Shown in pieces: positions 1-7,376 of a DNA stretch of 25,962 bases. The position numbers were made by a program, and so were the translations under genes. Each line of letters starts with the position of its first letter. The first letter of the stretch is position 1. The stretch covers positions 1-25,962 of the forward strand of contig CAYVZU010000051.1 in assembly GCA_964455935.1 (NCBI GenBank). Reading direction: 5' to 3'. The notes beneath the pieces were generated by a model, which had not been told where the DNA came from, made no database searches, and saw only the letters and a program-made list of their open reading frames with translations. Origin of the DNA: CAYVZU01 sp964455935. GTDB lineage: Bacteria > Fibrobacterota > CAYVZU01.

Positions 1-752
1 TGAAAGACGATCTCGGCCGTATTCACGGCCGGACCGGCGAAAATACCGTAGGATGCCGCGAAATGCGCCTTAAGTTCCTTGGGGGGCACGGGTCGGAATC
101 GTCTGTCGGCAATCTCGACCTTTGTGATGCGGTTCAGGGCAAAGCTGCGCAATGCATTGCGCAAATGACAGTGCGCATCCACATACCAGTTATCACGGTA
201 GCGCACCAGGGTTTGCGGCGAAATGATTCTTTTTGTTGTCTTCTTCACTGGAAAACCGGTATGCTCAATGCACAGACAACGCCGGTGAACCACGGCCCCA
301 GCCACACTCCCAAAAATCTTCTCGCGGATCCGGCGGCATTGCATAGGGATCACCCTTATCCGGTCGCGCAGAACGGACATGCTGGTTTTCTGCGCCTTGA
401 GCAAAGGCTCGAACCGGGCGCGCAAGGGGTGCAGAATCCGGCCCAAAAAACCGGCATGAAGACTTTCCACCGCATGGTCAAGACATAGCAGAGCGGTCAG
501 CTCCTCGTGCGTGAACCACAGACCGGGCAATTCCAATGTCTCCTGGTCTTCGCCTCTTTGATAACGATACCCCTTGTATTTCCGGTCAAAAACAATTGGC
601 GCACCCAGGTTTGTTTTCAGGAAATCCCGTATCCGGTGAAAGGTGGATTCGGAGCACTCAAGCCTGTGAAGAATTTCAGCGGTGGAAATGGTCTGTCTGC
701 TTGCCTGAAGCAGGCGGTGCAACAGCACTACTTTTTCCAACCTGTTTAGCAC
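1..752 (-). CDS. WYL-domain transcriptional regulator (3' end cut by window edge)
   Basis: Reading the minus strand from a GTG at 752 gives 250 uninterrupted codons that run off the window edge, so the C-terminus is missing. Residues 1-60 form an N-terminal winged helix-turn-helix of the DeoR/YafY type (starts VLNRLEKVVLLHRLL, with SESTFHRIRDFLK as the likely recognition helix). Residues about 145-230 form a WYL-type domain, including VRYRDNWYVDAHCHLRNALR and the FALNRITKVEI strand. The start is supported by GGGAG five bases upstream and an in-frame TGA at 777-779. Such proteins usually act as ligand- or nucleic-acid-responsive transcription factors; the effector here is unknown. It is divergent from tpiA across a 274-bp spacer and may control itself or its neighbour. 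Confidence 0.85.
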   Translation of the reverse strand, partial: MLNRLEKVVLLHRLLQASRQTISTAEILHRLECSESTFHRIRDFLKTNLGAPIVFDRKYKGYRYQRGEDQETLELPGLWFTHEELTALLCLDHAVESLHAGFLGRILHPLRARFEPLLKAQKTSMSVLRDRIRVIPMQCRRIREKIFGSVAGAVVHRRCLCIEHTGFPVKKTTKRIISPQTLVRYRDNWYVDAHCHLRNALRSFALNRITKVEIADRRFRPVPPKELKAHFAASYGIFAGPAVNTAEIVF

Positions 753-877
753 GGCCGCTCCCAAATCGAAGGTGAATCATTTACATTCGTTTTCCCACGA
801 GTTGGAGTCAAGCACTTTTGCAATTTTCCGTGTTCAGTTTTAAACAGCTTAACACAACACTAATAAGGAGAAATCCA

Positions 878-889
878 ATGCAGGCTTGA
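878..889 (+). other. Three-codon ORF behind a strong Shine-Dalgarno
   Basis: AAGGAG at 865-870 is followed after seven bases by ATG CAG GCT TGA. It lies in the 753-1026 spacer between the divergent WYL regulator and tpiA. It may be a minimal leader ORF or the decayed start of a lost gene; the following 137 bases show no convincing coding sequence. Confidence 0.3.
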
Positions 890-974
890 GCTTGGGAGAG
901 AAAGCGGATGGAAACCGGGCCTTGCCCCCAAAATATCTGGATAGGAAGATGCGGGCTTTGCCGAATCAGCAGCA

Positions 975-1004
975 TTGATATCGTTTGTCCGGTTTTTGTA
1001 TTTT
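975..1004 (+). promoter_or_regulatory. Candidate sigma-70-type promoter of tpiA-secG
   Basis: TTGATA (975-980) and TATTTT (999-1004) are separated by 18 bp, in an AT-rich stretch just upstream of the tpiA ribosome-binding site AAAGGAG (1016-1022). Pattern match only; the implied 5' leader would be short. Confidence 0.35.
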
Positions 1005-1026
1005 ATTTAATCTCAAAAGGAGTATT

Positions 1027-1779
1027 ATGCGCAAAAAGATTGTTGCCGGCAACTGGAAGATGTACAAGACGATCCCCGAAGCCGTGGATTTGGTGAAGAA
1101 GATTATACCACTGGTGAAAAATGCGGATATGGATGTAGTCGTTTGCCCCAACTATGTCTGCCTAAGCGAAGTCTCGAAGCTGCTTTCGGGAACCAAGGTG
1201 GGCTTGGGCGCGCAGGATATGCATTGGGAGAAGGAAGGCGCCTTCACCGGAAAGACCAGCGGCGGCATGCTGAAGTCGGCGGGAGTTGAATACGTCATTA
1301 TCGGTCATTCCGAGCAGAGGACGTACTTTCATGAAACCAATGAGACCGTGAACCAAAAGGTCAAGGCAGCCCTGGAAATCGGCCTCAAACCCATTGTTTG
1401 TGTGGGTGAAGTTTTGCAGGAACGCGAGAGCGGGAAGACCGAGCAGGTTGTCAGAAGCCATGTGGAGGGTGCCTTTGCGGGAATTGGCGAACAAGGCGCG
1501 CGGCAGTGCGTCATTGCCTACGAGCCTGTCTGGGCAATTGGAACCGGCAAAACAGCCACACCCGAGCAGGCGCAGGAAGTACACGCCTTCATTCGCGGTC
1601 TGCTTTCCAAGCTCTACAATGGCAGCCTGGCTCAGGATGTCCGAATTCAATACGGCGGCAGCATGAAGCCCGAGAACGCCAAAGCCCTCCTTTCGCAAGC
1701 CGATATCGACGGTGGTCTCATTGGGGGAGCGGCGCTAAAGGCCGATTCGTTCGCGGGAATTATTAACTACAAAGGATAA
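1027..1779 (+). CDS. tpiA: Triose-phosphate isomerase
   Basis: This cytosolic glycolysis/gluconeogenesis enzyme interconverts dihydroxyacetone phosphate and glyceraldehyde 3-phosphate. The 250-residue protein has the usual family length. Visible active-site blocks are AGNWKMYK near residue 8 (Asn and Lys), IGHSEQR near residue 95 (catalytic His), AYEPVWAIGTGKTA near 165 (catalytic Glu and the flexible loop), and the phosphate-binding IQYGGSMK and GGLIGGAAL. The start is the ATG preceded by AAAGGAG at 1016-1022; the reading frame extends 14 codons further upstream, but without a ribosome-binding site or family similarity. secG follows after three bases, so the two are almost certainly co-transcribed. 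Confidence 0.97.
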   Translation: MRKKIVAGNWKMYKTIPEAVDLVKKIIPLVKNADMDVVVCPNYVCLSEVSKLLSGTKVGLGAQDMHWEKEGAFTGKTSGGMLKSAGVEYVIIGHSEQRTYFHETNETVNQKVKAALEIGLKPIVCVGEVLQERESGKTEQVVRSHVEGAFAGIGEQGARQCVIAYEPVWAIGTGKTATPEQAQEVHAFIRGLLSKLYNGSLAQDVRIQYGGSMKPENAKALLSQADIDGGLIGGAALKADSFAGIINYKG

Positions 1780-1782
1780 ATC

Positions 1783-2160
1783 ATGGTTTTTGGAATTGTG
1801 GTGTCTGTCTACGTTCTGGTGTGTCTTTTCCTCATTCTTTTTGTCTTGATTCAATCGGACAAGGGCGGTGGCTTGGCCGGCGCTTTGGGAGGAATGGGCG
1901 GAGTCAACACCATTTTTGGCGGCCGGGGTACGGCCACTATTATAACGAAAGTCACAACCGGGCTCGCTTTGGGATATCTGGTTCTTTCGCTTATGCTGAA
2001 CCTGCTGGTCTCGCATTCATCAACCGAACAGGTCAAGGGCGTACTCCAGAAAAGGGCGGAAAAGATGGCCAAAATGGCCCCGGCTTCCGCTTTGCCCATT
2101 CAGCAGGATCCCAGTGCCGTTAACATTCCGCAGGCGCCTGCGCCGGCGGGAGAACAATAG
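1783..2160 (+). CDS. secG: Protein translocase subunit SecG
   Basis: SecG is the small accessory subunit of the SecYEG inner-membrane translocon. The 125-residue product has two hydrophobic segments (about residues 2-25 and 57-77). Between them lies the glycine-rich cytoplasmic loop typical of SecG (SDKGGGLAGALGGMGGVNTIFGGRG). The remaining C-terminal tail is Ala/Pro-rich and poorly conserved, as usual. The ribosome-binding site AAAGGAT lies inside the end of tpiA, implying translational coupling. A tRNA-Leu(GAG) gene follows 15 bp downstream, the same neighbour secG has in Escherichia coli (leuU). Confidence 0.93.
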   Translation: MVFGIVVSVYVLVCLFLILFVLIQSDKGGGLAGALGGMGGVNTIFGGRGTATIITKVTTGLALGYLVLSLMLNLLVSHSSTEQVKGVLQKRAEKMAKMAPASALPIQQDPSAVNIPQAPAPAGEQ

Positions 2161-2175
2161 ACGTTTGGAGACATT

Positions 2176-2257
2176 GCCGAAGTGGTGGAATTGGCAGACA
2201 CGTACGTTTGAGGTGCGTATGGGGCAACCCGTGCCGGTTCAAGTCCGGCCTTCGGCA
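2176..2257 (+). tRNA. tRNA-Leu (anticodon GAG)
   Basis: An 82-nt class II tRNA. The acceptor stem GCCGAAG (2176-2182) pairs with CTTCGGC (2250-2256), with discriminator A at 2257. The anticodon stem TACGT/GCGTA encloses loop TTGAGGT, giving anticodon GAG. A variable arm precedes the T-arm GCCGG-TTCAAGT-CCGGC. The 3' CCA is not encoded (TTA follows), so it must be added by CCA-transferase. Confidence 0.95.
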
Positions 2258-2271
2258 TTATCAGGCAAGTG

Positions 2272-2303
2272 GTTCTAACCGCGGGCCCACCCTGCGGGAG
2301 AAC
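2272..2303 (+). other. Hairpin downstream of tRNA-Leu
   Basis: GTTCT (2272-2276) pairs with AGAAC (2299-2303), with an inner CCGC/GCGG pairing. There is no immediate T-run, so a factor-independent terminator is not well supported; a processing or partial termination hairpin is possible. The rest of the 2258-2543 spacer holds a T-rich stretch near 2366-2375 and the candidate sigma-gene promoter; I see no gene. Confidence 0.3.
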
Positions 2304-2436
2304 AAGCCCAAATTCAGGATCCGGTCAGCCGAAGCACGGTTCAGGTTACTCAATCGACCAAATTTATTCTTTTTTATGGCTCCAAATGGGGTTTCCAGGT
2401 ATTTGCTTTACTTGAGCGGGGAATCCTCGTAACCCC

Positions 2437-2466
2437 TTGCAATTGCTTGTGCCATTCTTATATATT
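2437..2466 (+). promoter_or_regulatory. Candidate promoter of the sigma-factor gene
   Basis: TTGCAA (2437-2442) and TATATT (2461-2466) are separated by 18 bp, 77 bp before the ATG. The downstream leader is AT-rich. Based only on resemblance to the sigma-70 consensus. Confidence 0.4.
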
Positions 2467-2543
2467 GATATACTGCCGACTCATGTCCTATTCATAAATC
2501 GCTATAACTGAGATATAATTTCCCATCCAGAATTGGGAGTACC

Positions 2544-3419
2544 ATGAACGATACAGAACATGCTTTGCAGGAGAAACGCGTTCGCTTCATCTCCGATGAG
2601 ACGTCGCTGGCTCTCTATTTGAAGCAAATTAGCAAGAACAAAACGCTCTCCGTGGCCGAAGAGGCCGATTTGGCGGTCCGAATCCGCAAGGCGGATCGCC
2701 GGGCACTCAATAAGCTGGTGCAGGCCAATCTTCGGTTCGTCGTCAGCGTTTCGCGAAATTACCAGAATCAGGGCCTGTCCCTGGCCGATTTGATCAATGA
2801 GGGAAATCTGGGTCTGATCCGGGCCGCCAAGCGGTTCGATGAGACCAAAGGGTTCAAGTTCATCTCGTACGCCGTGTGGTGGATCCGACAAGCAATCCTG
2901 CAGGCGCTGGCCGAGCAATCACGAATCATCAAACTTCCCCTGAACCGCGTGGGTACGATCCATAAGATCGGAAAGGCAGCCAGCCGCCTGGAGCAGAAGC
3001 TGAAGCGGGCGCCGGATGCCGACGAGATTGCCAAAGAACTCGACATTGATAATCAGGAAGTAACCGAGACAATCAAGATCGGCAACAGCCATATGTCTCT
3101 CGACGCGCCGTTCAGCGAGGGCGAAGACGGCAAGCTGATCGATCTGCTGCAGGACCAAAGCATGGGATCTCCGGATGATGGCGTCATGGAGGTCTCCCTG
3201 CAGGACGAGATTCATCGCATCCTCAGCACCCTCTCGAATCGTGAGGCCGAGGTGGTGCGGCTGTATTTTGGCATTGGTGAAGATACGGCTCATACCCTCG
3301 AGGAAATCGGCCAGCGGTTCAATCTTACGCGCGAGCGCGTGCGCCAGATCAAGGAAAAGGCAATTCGCCGGCTGAAGCACTCCACGCGAAGCCAGAAGCT
3401 GCGAATTTACAAGTCCTGA
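2544..3419 (+). CDS. rpoD: Primary-type RNA polymerase sigma-70 factor
   Basis: Directs RNA polymerase to housekeeping-type promoters. The 291-residue protein has region 1.2 at about 15-50. Region 2 at about 58-122 contains LRFVVSVSRNYQNQGLSLAD and the -10 recognition segment FKFISYAVWWIRQAI. Region 3 spans about 125-195. Region 4 at about 225-282 ends in the -35 recognition helix LTRERVRQIKEKAIRRLK. There is no acidic region 1.1 and no long non-conserved insert, so it resembles the short primary sigma factors known from Bacteroidota and Chlorobi rather than the E. coli form. GGGAG six bases upstream supports the ATG. It appears monocistronic: own candidate promoter and a strong terminator directly behind. 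A short RpoS- or RpoH-like paralogue cannot be fully excluded, but region 2.4 is typical of primary factors. Confidence 0.9.
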   Translation: MNDTEHALQEKRVRFISDETSLALYLKQISKNKTLSVAEEADLAVRIRKADRRALNKLVQANLRFVVSVSRNYQNQGLSLADLINEGNLGLIRAAKRFDETKGFKFISYAVWWIRQAILQALAEQSRIIKLPLNRVGTIHKIGKAASRLEQKLKRAPDADEIAKELDIDNQEVTETIKIGNSHMSLDAPFSEGEDGKLIDLLQDQSMGSPDDGVMEVSLQDEIHRILSTLSNREAEVVRLYFGIGEDTAHTLEEIGQRFNLTRERVRQIKEKAIRRLKHSTRSQKLRIYKS

Positions 3420-3444
3420 CCGAACCCTTACTTGGACAATGCAG

Positions 3445-3474
3445 GGCCGCCGGCTTACCCCGACGGCCTTTTTT
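3445..3474 (+). terminator. Intrinsic terminator after the sigma-factor gene
   Basis: Left arm 3445-3453 (GGCCGCCGG) pairs with right arm 3460-3468 (CCGACGGCC) with one mismatch around a 6-nt loop, followed at once by six T residues (3469-3474). It starts 26 bp after the stop codon of the sigma gene. Confidence 0.88.
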
Positions 3475-3543
3475 ATTTGGACCGAAAACGACGGTATTGC
3501 GCAACTCTTGTTCTGCGGATACCGAAAAAAGTATAGCTGTCCA

Positions 3544-5340
3544 ATGAGCTTCAAGGCTGTGCCAAAAGCCGCGCTGGGCTATTTTGTTTTTGCCCTGGCA
3601 TTTACCTTCCCTTTGGTTCTCCACATGACCGACTCGGTTTTTGGCCCGCCCGAGGACAATTTCCAATTTGTATGGAATTTCTGGTGGATTGGGAAGGTTC
3701 TCGCGCATCCCAGCCAGGCTTTGTTTCAAACGGATTTTCTATTCCATCCCAATGGGGTTTCGCTCTACTTCCACACGCTATCGCTCGCCAATACATTCCT
3801 GGCCATTCCCCTGCAGAAAGTAATAAGCCCATGGCAGGCCTATAACATCCTTGTTCTGCTGATATTTATCGCGCGCGGGCTTGGAATGTTTCTGCTGGCT
3901 CGATATTTTGTCAAAAGCAATGCAGCCGCTTTTATTGCCGGATTTATTTTCACCTTCTCTCCATTCTTCTTTGCAAAATCTCTTCATCACCTCAACATTT
4001 CGAGTTCCCATTTCGTTCCTCTTATAATTTTGTTTCTTTTTCGGCTTCGCGATAAACCGTCGGTGCGCAATGCGGCCGGCCTGGGCCTGGTGCTTTGGCT
4101 AAACGCCCTCAACTGCTGGGTGTACCTTGCCTTCTCGGTCCTTGTGGTTGGCGGAATTCTGATCGGTTTCGGATTTTCGAACCCGGGGAAGCTCTGGAAC
4201 CGAAGGTTCTGGGGCGCCTTTTGCGGCGGGATTGCTCTTTTCCTTGCGGCAATCGCCCGTTTCCTGTGGCCCCTTGTTGGCGAGATCCTGAACGGGCGGA
4301 CATACATGGCCATTCGGGAAAGGAGCTCCCATTTTCTTGATCCTGCCCTGCTATTGGTTCCATCCGATATCCATCCGGCCAACAGACTTACCCGGAATTT
4401 GATCCTGCGAATTTATAACCATTTGCCGGGGGATAACTGGGAGCTGAATTACTTCATCGGTTATACGGGCATTCTCCTGGTCGCCTTGGGATTCCGGCGG
4501 GCCTGGAAACAACGCCATTTCTTTTGGCCTGCATGGTCCGCCGCGTTCATGCTCCTGGCCATGGGCCACTCGCTTCATATCGCCGGCTTCGATCTCGGTC
4601 TTCCGCTGCCCTACCGGGTGCTTGCCGATTTGCCTTTTTTCCAGCTCCTGCGGGTTCCAGGCCGGTTTTTTGGTCTGGCCCTTTGCGGGCTCTGCGTTCT
4701 GGCGGCCGCGGGATTTCAGGGGGTCGCGACCTGGCTGCAGAAGCGCCCGGCCCTGGCGAATGAAACCAGGGCCGCCCTGGGAATCTGTCTCTTGCTTGGA
4801 ATCGAGTATCTGCCCTTCCCCGTCGAACGCACACCCGTTGCGCCATCGGCCCTGGAGCAGCGAATTGCAGCCGATCAAAGCTGCCGCGCGGTGCTGGACA
4901 TTCCTCTGCAGGGGTATGCGTCGCACTGCAAACAGGCTCCGGCCCTGACCTACAAGGAACTTCCATTCCGCCAGACGCACTATTTCAATTTTGCGTCGGT
5001 TCATATGTTCCGTCAAATTCTGCACGGCAAACGGATTCTGTCCGGCCACGTGGCGCGTATTCCTCCGGAAGCAACGGCCTATATGGCCGCTTCGCCCCTT
5101 CGCATACTGGATCAACTCGATACAACCGCCCTCCTTGATCCGGGCGCCAAACCGCGCCTGATAGCGGAACTGCGCAGACTTGGGATCGGCTATATTCTCC
5201 TCCACAAGGACTTTCTGCTGGCCATGGATCCAGGCCTGGACAGATCGGCCGCCTTTACGGAGGGTTTTTTGGCTTCGAACTTCGAGCGAATTCCCTCGGA
5301 CCGGCCCGGCGTGAGCGCGTTTTGGGTCCCTGTGGAGTAA
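3544..5340 (+). CDS. Polytopic membrane protein, probable GT-C-type glycosyltransferase
   Basis: A 598-residue protein with roughly ten or more hydrophobic segments over residues 1-430 and a soluble C-terminal third. The first extracytoplasmic loop carries FGPPEDNFQFVWNFWW, an acidic loop in the position where GT-C glycosyltransferases place a catalytic Asp/Glu; later loops contain FHPNGVSLYFHT and LPYRVLADLPFFQLLRVPGR. The C-terminal part has a VLDIPLQGY strand typical of large bacterial YfhO-like or PMT-like proteins. The ATG at 3544 is preferred: the longer frame back to 3439 would start inside the upstream terminator. The GT2 gene follows after three bases, and such a synthase often supplies the lipid-linked sugar that a GT-C enzyme transfers outside the membrane. 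Substrate unknown; the exact family is uncertain. Confidence 0.72.
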   Translation: MSFKAVPKAALGYFVFALAFTFPLVLHMTDSVFGPPEDNFQFVWNFWWIGKVLAHPSQALFQTDFLFHPNGVSLYFHTLSLANTFLAIPLQKVISPWQAYNILVLLIFIARGLGMFLLARYFVKSNAAAFIAGFIFTFSPFFFAKSLHHLNISSSHFVPLIILFLFRLRDKPSVRNAAGLGLVLWLNALNCWVYLAFSVLVVGGILIGFGFSNPGKLWNRRFWGAFCGGIALFLAAIARFLWPLVGEILNGRTYMAIRERSSHFLDPALLLVPSDIHPANRLTRNLILRIYNHLPGDNWELNYFIGYTGILLVALGFRRAWKQRHFFWPAWSAAFMLLAMGHSLHIAGFDLGLPLPYRVLADLPFFQLLRVPGRFFGLALCGLCVLAAAGFQGVATWLQKRPALANETRAALGICLLLGIEYLPFPVERTPVAPSALEQRIAADQSCRAVLDIPLQGYASHCKQAPALTYKELPFRQTHYFNFASVHMFRQILHGKRILSGHVARIPPEATAYMAASPLRILDQLDTTALLDPGAKPRLIAELRRLGIGYILLHKDFLLAMDPGLDRSAAFTEGFLASNFERIPSDRPGVSAFWVPVE

Positions 5341-5343
5341 CGG

Positions 5344-6132
5344 ATGAATCAGATGGTCTCGGTAATTCTTCCATGCTGGAATGAAGCGGAAAACCTTCGG
5401 GCCGGCGCGCTGGACGAGGTCGCTTCCTATTTCGCCGGAAAGCCGTTCGGCTGGGAGGCCATTCTGGTGGACGACGGATCGACCGACGGCAGCCGGGAAC
5501 TGCTGGAAAGCGTCTGTGCGCAGAAGAAGGGATTCCGGCTTGTTACGATTCCGCACAGCGGCAAGCCCGCCGCCGTGTGGACGGGGCTTCGGGAGGCGCA
5601 GGGCGACATCGTGGTTTTCTCCGACATGGACCAATCCACTCCCATCGGCGAACTGGACAAACTCCTTCCGTGGTTTTCGCAAGGCTACGCGGCCGTCATC
5701 GGGTCGCGGGGACTTGCGCGCCAGGGAACCTCGGTTTTGCGCAAGCTTGGCAGTTTTCTGTTTGGCGCAACGCGGCGCACTTTTCTGTTGCGGGGAATTC
5801 ACGACACGCAATGCGGTTTCAAGGCGTGCCTGCGCGCAGCCGCGATGGCCGTTTTTCCACGTTTGGAATACCTGCGCTGGATTCGGCGGCCCCGCGGCTG
5901 GAAGGTCACGGCGTATGACGTCGAGTTGTTGTTCCTGTTCGAACAAATGAACTATCGGATCAAAGAAGTCGAGGTCCGCTGGCAAAACCGGGACCGTAGT
6001 ACAACAAAAGGACAGACCGGCTCACGAAACCGGTACTTGTTGGAGTCCTTCGAAATGGCCAGGGAGATCCTTCGGGTTAAATTGAATCAACTCAGGGGTT
6101 ATTATTATAATGACGGAGATCCATCGCAATGA
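5344..6132 (+). CDS. GT2 glycosyltransferase, polyprenyl-phosphate-sugar synthase-like
   Basis: A 262-residue GT-A fold enzyme. VSVILPCWNEAENL at residues 5-18 and ILVDDGSTDGSRELL near 40 form the nucleotide-sugar site; HSGKPAAVWTGL precedes VVFSDMDQSTP near 92-102, the metal-binding Asp motif typical of the dolichol-phosphate glucose synthase (ALG5-like) subgroup. DTQCGFKA near residue 156 is also characteristic. No transmembrane anchor is evident. The expected reaction is sugar transfer from a nucleotide donor to polyprenyl phosphate on the cytoplasmic face. The ribosome-binding site GGAG overlaps the stop of the upstream membrane protein, so the two genes are coupled and probably functionally paired. 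Sugar identity cannot be read from sequence. Confidence 0.87.
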   Translation: MNQMVSVILPCWNEAENLRAGALDEVASYFAGKPFGWEAILVDDGSTDGSRELLESVCAQKKGFRLVTIPHSGKPAAVWTGLREAQGDIVVFSDMDQSTPIGELDKLLPWFSQGYAAVIGSRGLARQGTSVLRKLGSFLFGATRRTFLLRGIHDTQCGFKACLRAAAMAVFPRLEYLRWIRRPRGWKVTAYDVELLFLFEQMNYRIKEVEVRWQNRDRSTTKGQTGSRNRYLLESFEMAREILRVKLNQLRGYYYNDGDPSQ

Positions 6133-6174
6133 CCGGCCCGTCCGCCCTTGGCTCAATGATATCGACTCAGGTTC

Positions 6175-6314
6175 CCATGAAACCACAGAGAGAAAACCGA
6201 GGTAAGGATGAAAGCACAGGGAGAAATCTTTCTGGCGCGCGCCGCGCCGGACACAGATCTTTCCCCTCTCCGTGTCCTCTTCCCGGACCTCAGTGTTGCT
6301 CTGTGGTTTCATGG
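6175..6314. repeat. 140-bp palindromic (REP/MITE-like) element
   Basis: The outer 16 bp CCATGAAACCACAGAG (6175-6190) recur as an exact inverted copy at 6299-6314. Inside, the two arms continue as an imperfect palindrome (GGATGAAAGCACAGGGAG on the left against the reverse complement of CTCTCCGTGTCCTCTTCC on the right) meeting at a GC-rich centre near 6236-6253. No transposase is encoded. It fills the spacer between the GT2 gene and the propeller gene. Confidence 0.8.
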
Positions 6315-6328
6315 TTCTTTCGAGAGAC

Positions 6329-7354
6329 ATGAGCAGTTACGTTCAAAGTAGAATACGCAAAATGACAAAAAAAGCCTTGGCCGCTTTTGTGCTCTGTTTC
6401 GCTCTGGCTTCCGGGATTCCGGTCTTCTGGGCGCTTGAGGGCCGGCCCGGGCCTTCCCGGCAGCGCGTCTATTCAATCGGCGCCTATGAGGGAACCTCAT
6501 TGGGCAATCTTTTGCCGGCTGAAAATAATCCGGTCATTCATGCCAGGCATGTCATGGATGCCAACGCCCGGTATACGGCGGATCCCTTCTTGTTTCGCAA
6601 GGGAAACGAGCTATTCATGTTTTTCGAGTTTATCAACGAGGACACAAAGCACGGGGATATTGGCTTGGCCACCAGCAGGGACGGCCTGAGTTGGACCTAT
6701 TTAAAAACGGCGCTTGACGAACCCTTTCACCTTTCGTTTCCGTTTGTGTTTGAATGGCAGGGCGCCTGCTATATGGTGCCCGAAGCGAACGAAACCGGGA
6801 CCGTGCGCCTCTACCGCGCCGAACCGTTTCCCGGCACATGGAGATATGTAAAGGTCCTGATCAATTCCGGTTTCGTGGACCCGGCGTTGATCCGCCACGA
6901 CGGCCTTTTTTGGCTGTTCTGCTCGAAAGGCGACGCGGATCTCCATCTTTTTTCCGCAACGGATCTCCTGGGATCCTGGCAAGAACACCCCAGGAGTCCC
7001 ATAATAGCCCAGGATGCCAGTAAGGGACGAATGGGCGGGCGCGTTCTGGAGTCCAAAGGCCGGCTATACCGGATCGCACAGGTGGACACCCCGGATTACG
7101 GCATGGGCCTGCGCGCATTCGAAATTGTCCGCCTTACAAAAAGCGACTACGAAGAGCGCGAGGTCTTCGAGTTCCCCCATATTCACTGGGGCAGCGCCGC
7201 CTGGAACCGGTTGGGGATGCACCACTTCGACGCCCTGGAATTCAACGGCCGCTGGGTGGCGGTCGCCGACGGCTGGACCCGCCGCATTCTGTTCGGTAAT
7301 TTTAATCCGGCTTTGCGGCAGAAGTATGCGATAAAAACGGATCCGCCGCTCTGA
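6329..7354 (+). CDS. Exported beta-propeller protein, GINT1 N-terminal domain-like
   Basis: A 341-residue protein (330 if the ATG at 6362 is used). The N-terminus is basic followed by a hydrophobic segment, KKALAAFVLCFALASGIPVFWA, a signal peptide or membrane anchor. The rest shows repeated five-bladed propeller features resembling the N-terminal domain of glucosamine inositolphosphorylceramide transferase 1 and GH43/GH32-like folds: HVMDANARYTADPFLFRKGNELFMFFEF, DIGLATSRDGLSWTYL, ACYMVPEANETGTVRLYRAEPFPGTW, DPALIRHDGLFWLFCS and LEFNGRWVAVADGW. The bacterial relatives occur in surface-glycan or lipid-glycan loci, in line with the two glycosyltransferase genes upstream. Whether it is catalytic or sugar-binding is unknown. 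The start is uncertain: neither candidate has a good ribosome-binding site, and the frame further upstream lies within the palindromic repeat. Confidence 0.7.
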   Translation: MSSYVQSRIRKMTKKALAAFVLCFALASGIPVFWALEGRPGPSRQRVYSIGAYEGTSLGNLLPAENNPVIHARHVMDANARYTADPFLFRKGNELFMFFEFINEDTKHGDIGLATSRDGLSWTYLKTALDEPFHLSFPFVFEWQGACYMVPEANETGTVRLYRAEPFPGTWRYVKVLINSGFVDPALIRHDGLFWLFCSKGDADLHLFSATDLLGSWQEHPRSPIIAQDASKGRMGGRVLESKGRLYRIAQVDTPDYGMGLRAFEIVRLTKSDYEEREVFEFPHIHWGSAAWNRLGMHHFDALEFNGRWVAVADGWTRRILFGNFNPALRQKYAIKTDPPL

Positions 7355-7376
7355 TAGCCGGCGTTGACGACAAGCT

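Noticed and set aside
63..775. Plus-strand frames at the left edge
   Set aside because: The minus strand encodes a continuous HTH-WYL regulator over the same region; the plus frames are short and featureless.
3439..3543. Upstream extension of the membrane protein
   Set aside because: It would begin inside the sigma-gene terminator; the ATG at 3544 directly precedes the first hydrophobic segment.
4351..5985. 544-codon minus-strand frame in the glycan locus
   Set aside because: It spans the junction of two well-supported plus-strand genes and has no domain features.
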